DNA of 13,234 nt. Source: CAXGUU01 sp964012875 (GTDB lineage: Bacteria; Pseudomonadota; Gammaproteobacteria; Ga0077536). Every line of letters begins with the position of its first letter. The stretch's first letter is position 1. The notes beneath the pieces are model-generated. The model was not told the DNA's origin and did not search any database. It worked only from the letters and a program-made list of their open reading frames with translations. Position numbers and translations under genes: made by a program. Shown here piece after piece: positions 1-6,982 of this stretch. The stretch spans positions 1 to 13,234 of the forward strand of contig CAXGUU010000055.1 of assembly GCA_964012875.1 (NCBI GenBank), written 5' to 3'.

Positions 1-1
1 A

Positions 2-1270
2 GGCGGCGAAACCGTATTCGAAGAAGGACACGTGGCTGATACTTTCGAGACGGCCGAACGCGTTATCGAAGCAACTTACAACTACCCTTTCATGGAACAC
101 GCGCCGATGGAACCTATGAATTGCACGGCACTGGTCGACGGCTGGACAGTGGAAGCTTGGGGACCGTCGCAGTACGGGGACGAGGCATTACGCATCGCCG
201 CTTACGCTGCTGGTGCTGCACTCAAAGACGCGAAATTTCACCTGACCATGGCGGGTGGCGGCTTTGGTCGTCGTCTGCACAATGACTATGTCAGCCAAGC
301 AGTACAGGTGGCCAAACAAATGCCAGGCACGCCCATTAAGCTAATTGCGTCGCGGGAGGAAAGCATTCAACGCAGCTATTATCCACCGCCGCTGAAGGTG
401 AAGTTTCGCGCGGCACTAGATAAAAACAATGACCTGGCCGGCTGGCACAGTCATGTGGCGCAGGGTCGCGCCGTGTTTCAGCCTTACGGACTGAGCCGAG
501 TCGGCTTCCCGACTGGCGCTACACAAGTCGACTATTCGACCGTCGAGACACCGCCGGCTTTCGCCTGGATGCGCGGCGTCGGTAACACGCAGATGTGTTG
601 GATGAATCATGGGTTCCTGGGCGAAATCGCAGCTGCACGTGGAATGTCGTCACTTGAGCACCAGCTTTCACTTCTAGATAAAAACCGCCTCGACACGGCG
701 CGCGCCGATTATGCCGACGCGGCAGCACGGGTAGATCGTTTCAAGCAGGTCCTCGATTTTGTCGCTGACAAAGCAGGACGCATTCAGCCTAGTGAACGTG
801 GGCATGGTCGCGGTTTCGCGGTGTTTGATGCGAGTTATATGCCTGGCTACATCAATTCCTGTATTGGTATCGCAATCGACGTAGTACTCGACGGCGACGG
901 GAGCATTGATGTAACGCAGATTCATGCGGCCGTGGACTGCGGTCTCGCGGTGAATCCCGATGCGGTCAAGGCACAAATTTCGGGTGGCGCGATTTTCGGA
1001 TTGTCCAACGCCCTATTCGCGAAAATCACACTCAAAGACGGCCGCGTTCAGCAGTCAAATTTTCATGACTACCCAATTCTCAAGATTGCACAAGCGCCTA
1101 ATATCGACGTCTACATTTTACCTTCTGACGGCGAACCGCTCGGCGTCGGCGAAGGCGCAACGCCCATTGTAATCGCGGCCCTGGTCGATGCGATCTATGC
1201 TGCAGGCGGACCGCGCATCCGCACGTTACCAGTGACGGACAACGACTTGAGACTGCGTAACGAGGCTTGA
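2..1270 (+). CDS. Molybdenum hydroxylase large subunit (IorB-like), 5'-truncated
   Basis: C-terminal part of a molybdopterin-binding subunit of the xanthine dehydrogenase/aldehyde oxidase superfamily, closest in style to isoquinoline 1-oxidoreductase beta subunit (IorB). The reading frame is open from base 2, before the GTG at 32, so the gene begins outside the window; 422 residues are visible where the family is usually about 700-750. Visible signatures are MEHAPMEPMNCTA near the start, GGGFGRR in the cofactor-binding part, and GVGEGATP at nt 1142-1162. The Glu of GVGE is the conserved active-site base of this superfamily. These enzymes hydroxylate N-heteroaromatics or aldehydes with water as oxygen source, and need a separate small 2Fe-2S subunit, which is expected upstream. 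It converges on the minus-strand catabolic operon with only a 21-bp gap and no visible terminator. The substrate cannot be read from sequence; 'isoquinoline' is only the family name. Confidence 0.88.
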   Translation, partial: GGETVFEEGHVADTFETAERVIEATYNYPFMEHAPMEPMNCTALVDGWTVEAWGPSQYGDEALRIAAYAAGAALKDAKFHLTMAGGGFGRRLHNDYVSQAVQVAKQMPGTPIKLIASREESIQRSYYPPPLKVKFRAALDKNNDLAGWHSHVAQGRAVFQPYGLSRVGFPTGATQVDYSTVETPPAFAWMRGVGNTQMCWMNHGFLGEIAAARGMSSLEHQLSLLDKNRLDTARADYADAAARVDRFKQVLDFVADKAGRIQPSERGHGRGFAVFDASYMPGYINSCIGIAIDVVLDGDGSIDVTQIHAAVDCGLAVNPDAVKAQISGGAIFGLSNALFAKITLKDGRVQQSNFHDYPILKIAQAPNIDVYILPSDGEPLGVGEGATPIVIAALVDAIYAAGGPRIRTLPVTDNDLRLRNEA

Positions 1271-1291
1271 CGCTAACGCCAAATCACTGCA

Positions 1292-2188
1292 CTACTCTAC
1301 TTCTTTCGTGTTCGGTGGCGGCAGCACCTCGTGGCCCCAGATCTTCGGTGAGTTGTAAAAACTAGGCTGCCACACGGCGTCGTCAATGAAGCGCCCCCCA
1401 TAACCATATTCAATCCACCAGCCCGACGGACTGTAGACATAAAAAGACGTCATGTGGTCGTTGGTGTGGCGGCCGAGCGTCAGCGCGATTGGGTAGTTTT
1501 TGTCCCGGACGATGTCATAGGCACGACCGACATCATCGAGCGAGGTAGATTCCAACATGAAATGTCCTAACTCACCGGCAGGCATGTCGCCGACCAGATT
1601 GGTCACAGCCAGCGAATGATGGCGTGGATTGCAGTGGAGGAAGGTTGCCTCAATACCTTCCCAGAAAATGTGGTCGCTCAATCGAAAACCTAGCATCTCC
1701 TGGTACCACGCTGCCGTGGCCTCGCGATCAGCACTCGACAGTAATACGTGTCCGAGCCCATACTCACCCGTATGGTAGCCCTCCATTCCGCGAGTTGGCG
1801 TGAACGGTTGGAATTCCTGCACCGAGCCGAAGAAGGCTTCTAATCTGACACCATCAGGGCCTTCGAATGCAATGAGCTCCATTACTGCACGGGCGGCACA
1901 CAATTCGGCGCCGCCCCATTCCACGGCAACACCATTTTTTTCCAAATGGTCCGCCAGGTAATCGAGTTCTTGCCTCGTTTCAACCTTCCAGCCCAAGTAG
2001 GCAAGGGCATCCTCATTTGATCGATGCAGGGCCAAACGATGATGCTGCTCATCCATGCGGTACATCAAAACATCATCGGTACTGTCTCCGCGGCACTCGA
2101 GAGCAAAAATCTCATCAAGCATTTTCGCCCAAGCTACACTGTCCGCAATCCTGCAGCCGATGTAGCCAAGTGCCGTCACGCCGTTCAT
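1292..2188 (-). CDS. Type I extradiol ring-cleavage dioxygenase (VOC fold, BphC-like)
   Basis: 298-residue two-domain vicinal-oxygen-chelate protein that should cleave a catechol-type ring meta to the hydroxyls using Fe(II). The C-terminal domain keeps the full BphC-type active site: metal ligands His147 (GLGHVLL), His209 (ELGHFMLE) and Glu260 (WWIEYG), plus second-shell His191 (NPRHHS), His241, Asn243 and Asp244 (GRHTND) and Tyr250. This numbering nearly coincides with that recalled for BphC of LB400, which supports the start used. A longer frame begins at 2206, but GGGAGG at 2195-2200 lies 6 nt before the ATG at 2188, so the internal ATG is preferred. It is the last gene of the four-gene minus-strand operon, 40 bp after the M20-like gene. 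The aromatic substrate is unknown; a carbazole- or biphenyl-type diol fits the neighbouring oxygenase. Confidence 0.92.
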   Translation of the reverse strand: MNGVTALGYIGCRIADSVAWAKMLDEIFALECRGDSTDDVLMYRMDEQHHRLALHRSNEDALAYLGWKVETRQELDYLADHLEKNGVAVEWGGAELCAARAVMELIAFEGPDGVRLEAFFGSVQEFQPFTPTRGMEGYHTGEYGLGHVLLSSADREATAAWYQEMLGFRLSDHIFWEGIEATFLHCNPRHHSLAVTNLVGDMPAGELGHFMLESTSLDDVGRAYDIVRDKNYPIALTLGRHTNDHMTSFYVYSPSGWWIEYGYGGRFIDDAVWQPSFYNSPKIWGHEVLPPPNTKEVE

Positions 2189-2194
2189 TAATTG

Positions 2195-2200
2195 CCTCCC
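2195..2200 (-). promoter_or_regulatory. Shine-Dalgarno that fixes the extradiol dioxygenase start
   Basis: Perfect GGGAGG on the minus strand, 6 nt before the ATG at 2188. The upstream in-frame ATG at 2206 has no comparable site, so the shorter protein is preferred. Confidence 0.7.
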
Positions 2201-2228
2201 AAGCATCGAGTTGATGCTTCGCTAGTCT

Positions 2229-3572
2229 TCAGACCGTAGCAAGCCCAACTTCCTCGCGCGACCGGGTCAACGAATCGATAAGGATATAAATCAAATGCCG
2301 CATTGGATCGATGAGATCGGGGATGACAGCGACACCCATGCCACCAAGACCGTCGCTGAATTCCGCTGGCATATCTTTATCCCCAACCCACGGATAACCA
2401 ATCCGAACCAGTGGTAAGCCCATTTGGCAGATCGTCGCAGCGTCGGTCTGACCACTTAGCATCTCCGCACCCGGGTAATCTTGACCGTGGACAGATTCCC
2501 AGCCTCGTAACGCACTTTGGACGATCCAATGATCCGGAGATGTCCGCGATCCCTTGCACGTAACAACCGTTTCCCAGTTGGCTTCAACGTCGTCATGGCG
2601 TGCAACAATATCGCGCATGACCCCGGCGAATTCTGCCTCTACCTCGGCCATACTTTGATCGGGGTTGGTACGTATGTCGAGATATATTTCGCAGGCAGCT
2701 GACGGAAATGCTGGCTTTTCCGGCCAGCCGGAGCGGACGGCCGAGACCCATCCTTCCGGTTTAATTTGCGTGCTCATGTGCGCCTCAGGATACCTCGAAA
2801 GCCATTCCTCCAATTCCAGAATGACACGTGCACCGGGTACGATCGAACTTCGAAATTCAGGTACACCGCGAGGAATCCCAGCGTATCCCATGGAACCCCA
2901 GGTCGTGACCTTGAACCACATCATTCCGGGATGTTCGAAATAGACGTGGTCCCACGGTTTGAAGATGACCCCAAAATCGGCCGAGACTCCACGCGTGAGC
3001 ATGTGCATTACGCCGCTACTAATGCCTGTTTTAGCGCGCGCGTTAGCGACCCACGGCATTCCACCACCACATGACGCAACTACGATGTTTCCCTTCAAAG
3101 GGACGTTAGCTTCGACGACACATCTCGCGGCTTCAGTCAACGTTGCGACCATCGATTTTGGATTCGAAGCGCCGAGGCCCAGTACAGTGTCGCCGTCTAT
3201 CCGGGCTTTTGGAATCATGTCATCGCGGAGTACGGGGCCCACCCACGGGAGGTCGAACTCAGGATCCGCGTCGAGATGGGTGTCGATTGGCGCATATAGC
3301 AAAATGGTAGGACCGCTGCCGTCACCGTCGAGCCGCCCTACACAGTTGCCACTCTGTTCACTGACTGGCTGAAAGTGCGCCCGGAAGCCCGCATCGTTCA
3401 TGTAAGCGGTCAGGAACTGGCTCGCCTCGGCTTCCGCACCCGTCGGACTGTGGATATCAGTCAGATCGAATGTCAATCGTTTGAGTCGTTCGACATCAAT
3501 GTTTTCACACGCCGCTTCGTAGAGGCGTTGTTGCTCGTCTGAAAATGGCAGAGCTTCCGATTTGAGATCCAC
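2229..3572 (-). CDS. M20-fold amidohydrolase/peptidase homologue with degenerate metal site
   Basis: 447-residue protein of the M20 (ArgE/DapE/CPG2) architecture: a catalytic domain split by a lid/dimerisation domain at about residues 210-325. Landmarks are recognisable but the zinc ligands are not. GHxD reads A-P-I-D (His to Pro95, Asp97 kept). The bridging Asp of GRGxxDxKG reads GLGASNPKS (Asn137). The DEE motif reads ASCGGGMP, with no acidic residue. The Glu of xEPT reads FKPW (Lys205). The lid-domain His of GxxSHAG is Tyr230 (GSMGYAG). The final His region reads MPAEFSDG, without His. Ordinary two-zinc hydrolysis is therefore unlikely, yet the frame is intact and full length. The longer frame opens with TTG at 3587, but AAGGAG at 3579-3584 sits 6 nt before the GTG at 3572, chosen here. 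Coupled to azoR (11-bp gap). Its role in the pathway, possibly C-N or C-C bond hydrolysis, is unknown. Confidence 0.8.
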   Translation of the reverse strand: MDLKSEALPFSDEQQRLYEAACENIDVERLKRLTFDLTDIHSPTGAEAEASQFLTAYMNDAGFRAHFQPVSEQSGNCVGRLDGDGSGPTILLYAPIDTHLDADPEFDLPWVGPVLRDDMIPKARIDGDTVLGLGASNPKSMVATLTEAARCVVEANVPLKGNIVVASCGGGMPWVANARAKTGISSGVMHMLTRGVSADFGVIFKPWDHVYFEHPGMMWFKVTTWGSMGYAGIPRGVPEFRSSIVPGARVILELEEWLSRYPEAHMSTQIKPEGWVSAVRSGWPEKPAFPSAACEIYLDIRTNPDQSMAEVEAEFAGVMRDIVARHDDVEANWETVVTCKGSRTSPDHWIVQSALRGWESVHGQDYPGAEMLSGQTDAATICQMGLPLVRIGYPWVGDKDMPAEFSDGLGGMGVAVIPDLIDPMRHLIYILIDSLTRSREEVGLATV

Positions 3573-3578
3573 GACAGT

Positions 3579-3584
3579 CTCCTT
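3579..3584 (-). promoter_or_regulatory. Shine-Dalgarno that favours the GTG start of the M20-like gene
   Basis: AAGGAG on the minus strand, touching the TGA stop of the azoreductase gene (3584-3586) and 6 nt before GTG 3572. It argues against the TTG at 3587, which would place the site inside the coding region, and suggests translational coupling. Confidence 0.6.
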
Positions 3585-4186
3585 CAACTAGCAAAATAAG
3601 CGTCGATCTCAGCATGTGCAGCCTTAATCGAGCTTTGTTTTTCCTCAGGTCCCCAAGCCATACGCTCGGCATCAAAGAACACGATGTCATCAAAGCCCAA
3701 AAAACCGAATACGTTCTCAAGATAAGGTCTCAAATGGTCGATAGGCTTACCACGGAACTGCCCATTCCCCGCGGTGCAAGCGAACAGAGTTTTTCCATGG
3801 CACAAGCCTTCGAGTTGTCCATCGCTGATGCGCTGAAAGGTTTTGCGGGGACGTACAACATGATCAATCCAAGACTTGAATGTAGACGGCACACTGAAGT
3901 TATACATAGGGATCCCCGCCACGACCCAATTCGCTTCTAAGAGTTCGGCTGTTAACGCATCAGATAACTTGAGCGCAGCACGTTGTCTTTCACTCAAGTC
4001 ATCGTTTTCGACGAACATAGCTTCCGCAACGCACGCATCAACGTGCAGCAACTTCGGGTCAGTCAGATCGCGACGCACTACCGTGCTGTTGTTCATCACC
4101 CGCAAACGGTCAACCGCATAACGCGACAACGCGCGTGTGACTGAGCCCTCTGTGCGGGCACTGCAATCAAGGTGCAATATCGTCAT
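3584..4186 (-). CDS. azoR: FMN-dependent NADH:quinone oxidoreductase / azoreductase (AzoR family)
   Basis: 200-residue flavodoxin-like protein matching the AcpD/AzoR family in length and layout. An N-terminal beta strand and phosphate loop (ILHLDCSARTEGSVT) is followed by the FMN-contacting PMYNFSVPS segment at about residues 93-101, the K-x-W-x-D-x-V segment after it, and TAGNG at about 139-143. The family reduces quinones, azo compounds and other electrophiles by two-electron transfer from NADH, as a cytosolic homodimer. In this operon it may detoxify quinones made from catechol intermediates; that is inference. It starts 8 bp after the Rieske oxygenase stop and overlaps the ribosome-binding region of the M20-like gene. 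The frame can also begin at the adjacent GTG (4189); ATG is preferred by one codon. Confidence 0.88.
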   Translation of the reverse strand: MTILHLDCSARTEGSVTRALSRYAVDRLRVMNNSTVVRRDLTDPKLLHVDACVAEAMFVENDDLSERQRAALKLSDALTAELLEANWVVAGIPMYNFSVPSTFKSWIDHVVRPRKTFQRISDGQLEGLCHGKTLFACTAGNGQFRGKPIDHLRPYLENVFGFLGFDDIVFFDAERMAWGPEEKQSSIKAAHAEIDAYFAS

Positions 4187-4194
4187 CACAGTCT

Positions 4195-5481
4195 CTAGCG
4201 CCTAAACAGGCCTTTGGCATGGTCAGTAGTCTGCACGCCACGACAGGTGTCACCAGCGAATACGCGCCACATCAGCAGTTCGATATCAGCCCGCGCCAGT
4301 TGCTCCTGCTCCCAACCATCCTCATCGTCATAAAACTTGGCGATCCCTTCACGCGCCTCTGCGTCCTGAACCGTAAAGTCCTCGACTACCGGTACCTTCC
4401 AGCGCACACGCCCAAGTTCACCCTCAATCCATTCTTCCCGTTCTTCCTCGCTGCTACACACGCGCCAACCGCATTGGAAGTAGTAATGAGAATGCGCATC
4501 GCGAGGGACGTAATATTCGTTATGAACCACACCAGAAAAGGGCCATGGATCGACCTTGAGCCCGCACGGCATCCATAGCCCAACCTTGGTTTCCTGGCCC
4601 CCACTCATAAGAGCCTCAATTTCAGCTTCGGTTTGCCCTTTCAGAATAGGCAACACGATTTCCTTGCCGGCGTCGCCATTGCGCCCGGGGATTGTTGCAG
4701 CCATCGAAATATTGGTTTCCCCAGCGATGCGCGTGAACCCGCACGGCCCTCGGTCGCTTTTCTGGTACAACGCGGTCTTCAGCAGCGAATCCGTTTCCGA
4801 TACCCAGCCGAAAGACATCGGCATGCGTGCGTTGATGGAATAGGCGGACCAATTGTGAATGAAATGATGTCCCGGGTCATAACCACCCTCACAGCCAAGA
4901 CGCCAACTGGAATTGACAACGTAAGGATCGGCCACGGCGACCGCGACATTTTCATCCATAAAGCCCGGTGGCAAATCATTTTCCAGCACCGGCGGTTCGA
5001 TGTCGCCGACAAAGGCAAATATAACGCCCTTTGCTTCCTGTACGGGATAGCTTTTGATCCCGCGTGCCCCGGCCATAGATGAATCCGGGTCGTTCAAAAT
5101 GCACCGTATCCTGCCGTCATCAAGGTTAAAGGTAAAAGTGTGATGCCAACAGGTAATGGTGTCGTCCGTGTAGCAAATTGGGCGCATTGAAAAGCGAGCG
5201 CCGCGGTGGCAGCAACGATCTTCAATAGCGAACAATTTCCCTTTACGTCGAATGAACAAAATGTCTTCGCCAAGCAGCTTGATTAATTTGTGTTCACCAT
5301 CGCGAATATTGCGACTAGCCTCCACTGGGTACCAATGGTTGCGAAACCCTAGTTCAGCGTCGAGCCAAGTCTGCCAGGGCTTATCGGCGCTAGCGGGTTC
5401 GCAGCCTTCGATTTGAATGTCTGGAACATATGCCGCGGTGCGGCGGATCAAATCAGCCGCAATCGTATTTGACTCAGCCAT
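4195..5481 (-). CDS. Rieske non-haem iron ring-hydroxylating oxygenase, CarAa-like terminal component
   Basis: 428-residue oxygenase. The N-terminal Rieske domain has Cys90-x-His92 (RCCHRG) and Cys111-x2-His114 (CWHHTF) binding the 2Fe-2S cluster. The catalytic domain has Asp202-Pro-Gly-His205-x3-His209, with His205 and His209 as mononuclear iron ligands; Asp373 (VQDAEARE) is the likely third ligand. H-x3-H spacing, LGFRNHWYPV near residue 44, SYPVQEAKG near 144 and a C-terminal RGVQT all resemble carbazole 1,9a-dioxygenase CarAa, which works as a homotrimer without a beta subunit; none is encoded nearby. It is about 45 residues longer than CarAa as recalled. GGGGAG (5491-5496) lies 9 nt before the ATG. 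It leads the minus-strand operon and faces its probable ferredoxin partner divergently. The reductase is absent from the window. Substrate is uncertain: angular or lateral dioxygenation, or N/O-demethylation, are all possible in this clade. Confidence 0.93.
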   Translation of the reverse strand: MAESNTIAADLIRRTAAYVPDIQIEGCEPASADKPWQTWLDAELGFRNHWYPVEASRNIRDGEHKLIKLLGEDILFIRRKGKLFAIEDRCCHRGARFSMRPICYTDDTITCWHHTFTFNLDDGRIRCILNDPDSSMAGARGIKSYPVQEAKGVIFAFVGDIEPPVLENDLPPGFMDENVAVAVADPYVVNSSWRLGCEGGYDPGHHFIHNWSAYSINARMPMSFGWVSETDSLLKTALYQKSDRGPCGFTRIAGETNISMAATIPGRNGDAGKEIVLPILKGQTEAEIEALMSGGQETKVGLWMPCGLKVDPWPFSGVVHNEYYVPRDAHSHYYFQCGWRVCSSEEEREEWIEGELGRVRWKVPVVEDFTVQDAEAREGIAKFYDDEDGWEQEQLARADIELLMWRVFAGDTCRGVQTTDHAKGLFRR

Positions 5482-5534
5482 TTCAAAGTTCTCCCCGTCA
5501 ACTTAGACGAATCTGCCCCGTATCTAATTCGCGC

Positions 5535-5540
5535 TACAAT
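5535..5540 (+). promoter_or_regulatory. Possible -10 element (TACAAT) of the ferredoxin gene
   Basis: TACAAT matches the sigma-70 -10 consensus at five of six positions and lies 9 nt before the ferredoxin ATG, with no clear -35 box. Transcription from here would start almost at the ATG, and no Shine-Dalgarno is visible, so a leaderless or nearly leaderless mRNA is possible. The 68-bp divergent spacer must also hold the minus-strand operon promoter, for which no convincing boxes were seen. Confidence 0.3.
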
Positions 5541-5549
5541 CACGTCATC

Positions 5550-5861
5550 ATGGCCAGCATAGAAGTTTGCAAGACAACTGACGTCCCCCTTGGGAAATGC
5601 AAACGTATCAACATCGACGGTCGTGATCCAATCGGTGTGTACCACCTCGAGGATGGTTTTTATGCGATTGATGATATCTGTACGCACGGACGCGCATTGC
5701 TATCTGCAGGCGACATCGAAGGCGATAGGGTTGTGTGTGCATTCCATGGCGGCAGCTTTGATATCCGCTCGGGCGCACCGGTAGAACGCCCTTGTGTGGT
5801 TCCGATTAAGGTCTACGATGTGACAGTTGAAAACGAGCTCGTTTTCATCAACATATCTTGA
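5550..5861 (+). CDS. Rieske-type 2Fe-2S ferredoxin
   Basis: 103-residue soluble ferredoxin that should pass electrons from a reductase to the Rieske oxygenase encoded divergently next to it. Cluster ligands are Cys44-x-His46 (ICTHGRA) and Cys63-x2-His66 (VCAFHGG), 16 residues apart from His46 to Cys63, as in BphF/NdoA/CarAc-type ferredoxins. The length is typical of that group. The open frame reaches back to 5430, but this would overlap the oxygenase gene and add 40 residues unlike any ferredoxin N-terminus, so ATG 5550 (MASIEVCKTTDV) is used. No Shine-Dalgarno precedes it. The divergent layout probably allows both partners to share one control region. Confidence 0.92.
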   Translation: MASIEVCKTTDVPLGKCKRINIDGRDPIGVYHLEDGFYAIDDICTHGRALLSAGDIEGDRVVCAFHGGSFDIRSGAPVERPCVVPIKVYDVTVENELVFINIS

Positions 5862-5957
5862 TCAGAGCCGTCAGCGCGACAGCGCACTTCATTGAAGAGC
5901 AGGCATAGGGTATAACCTGGCGACACATACCAGCGGCAACTAATTACCGAAGTCACA

Positions 5958-6128
5958 GTTTTCTCTGACCCCAAGCTCATCGGATTGCTCCAGCGCCGCA
6001 TGAAACAGGGCGGCGAATGGCTCATGCAACCTGGCCAGATAAAACGACTCGAAGCGGCCCGCTCGGTCAGCCAGAATGGGGGGCAGACCACGTTTAACCT
6101 CACAGCGGTATTTAGGGTCAGAGTAAAA
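5958..6128. repeat. Imperfect inverted repeat pair, GGGGTCAGAG type
   Basis: GTTTTCTCTGACCCC at 5958-5972 pairs with AGGGTCAGAGTAAAA at 6114-6128 (12 of 15 positions). The arms enclose about 140 bp, including a REP-like GGGGCAGACCACGTTT motif. The arrangement resembles a REP/BIME-like or MITE-like unit; no transposase gene is present. Confidence 0.55.
6078..6103 (+). repeat. REP-like motif copy (GGGGCAGACCACGTTTAACC type)
   Basis: This copy shares the core CAGACCACGTTTAAC with related copies at 6785-6806, 8622-8643 and (inverted) 8682-8705. A more diverged copy is at 9828-9848. Confidence 0.65.
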
Positions 6129-6196
6129 ATTACCAACGCTCGAACCCAGAATCTTTACATTAACCCGGGATACTACGAACGCTGTAGGGAAGTACT

Positions 6197-6715
6197 TCAG
6201 TATGTTCCCATTTCCAGCACAGCTTCGGTGATCACGCGAAGCCTGTCATCTTCCTTTGTCACGGCTTTCACCGTGACATAGTATTCGTTGCCCTTGCCGC
6301 CCGAGCACGGTGGCAGATAGGCACCCGCCGTGTCCCAGCCGGGCGCGCCGTGCGGCGCCACGGTCCAAAACCCCTCGGGCAAGTCGGTCGTATGCGGCGG
6401 TACGGTTGGAATGATTGTCTCGGCGGTGCCCGCTTCGATCCGATACCCGAGTTTGCCGTGACCGCCCTGGTCCATGGGTGTATAGGTGCGGTCGCTGAAC
6501 TCCATCACGAGCGCGTTGGCGTCGGGCGGGATGGACGAGACGCGCAGCCCTGGCGTACCACCCGTGCCGCCGAATTTTCGACATTGCTGTCCTGCGGGAA
6601 TGGTTTTCCCGTCCCAAAGGTCATTTACGAATGCGAGCCCGAGATCAGCCGCCGCGGAAAACGTTGCGCACATCATCATTAGGGTCGCGACAAATCTAGG
6701 CTTTGTGGAGTTCAT
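6197..6715 (-). CDS. Secreted protein, divergent PEBP (YbhB/YbcL)-like
   Basis: 172 residues with an N-terminal signal peptide: a basic start (MNSTKPR), a hydrophobic core (VATLMMMCATFS) and a likely cut after SAAA at about residue 23, so the mature protein is probably periplasmic. The mature part has the order of elements seen in phosphatidylethanolamine-binding proteins: WDGKTIPAGQQC, then GTPGLRVSSIPPDANALVMEFSD, then a GxGxYLPPCSGG-like turn (GAYLPPCSGGKGNEYYVTVKAV), as in bacterial YbhB-type proteins. The usual DPDAP and HW pocket residues are poorly kept, so ligand binding is doubtful. It stands alone, converging on the catabolic block and divergent from the ligase. Function unknown; the PEBP assignment comes from pattern resemblance only. 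Confidence 0.68.
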   Translation of the reverse strand: MNSTKPRFVATLMMMCATFSAAADLGLAFVNDLWDGKTIPAGQQCRKFGGTGGTPGLRVSSIPPDANALVMEFSDRTYTPMDQGGHGKLGYRIEAGTAETIIPTVPPHTTDLPEGFWTVAPHGAPGWDTAGAYLPPCSGGKGNEYYVTVKAVTKEDDRLRVITEAVLEMGTY

Positions 6716-6784
6716 GAGATGCGCTTTTCATCGGGCCGGCAGAAGTAGTGTACACAGCAGCGAAATTTGTGAAACAGGAAATAA

Positions 6785-6806
6785 GGGACAAACCACGTTT
6801 AACTCC
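6785..6806 (+). repeat. REP-like motif copy
   Basis: GGGACAAACCACGTTTAACTCC, matching the 6078-6103 copy over ACCACGTTTAAC. It sits in the 267-bp spacer between two divergent genes; nothing else was recognised there beyond the ligase ribosome-binding site. Confidence 0.6.
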
Positions 6807-6982
6807 GCAGTGCATGCCGAAGGGTTATGGTATTCGGTAAACCGTCCTTATTCTCGTGCTGAGAACAATAGCAGCATGCCACTGATAGGGCGAAGCCAAA
6901 GGCGGCAGGATCGCTCACTCATGCAAGCGCGATAATCTCGGTTACCATCCAGATTCCCCGATCTTCGAAAACAGGAATACGA

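Larger units (their letters stand above)
5862..6196. other. Gene-poor stretch with nested repeats
   Basis: No convincing gene. An open plus-strand frame without a good start runs from about 5916 (through QRRMKQGGEWLMQPGQ), but no known family was recognised. It continues into the repeats and the end of the opposite-strand gene, so it may be a gene remnant or chance. The stretch carries an inverted repeat pair (5958-5972 and 6114-6128) and one REP-like motif (6078-6103). Confidence 0.5.

Noticed and set aside
1271..1291. Bidirectional terminator between the convergent Mo-hydroxylase and dioxygenase genes
   Set aside because: The 21-bp gap has no stem-loop or T-run.
4633..5082. 149-codon plus-strand frame inside the oxygenase gene
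   Set aside because: Antisense shadow of a gene with complete catalytic motifs.
5430..5549. 40-residue extension of the ferredoxin frame
   Set aside because: It overlaps the oxygenase coding region on the other strand and does not resemble a ferredoxin N-terminus.
6486..6935. 149-codon plus-strand frame
   Set aside because: It is a shadow of the PEBP-like gene extended into repeat-containing spacer; no family was recognised.
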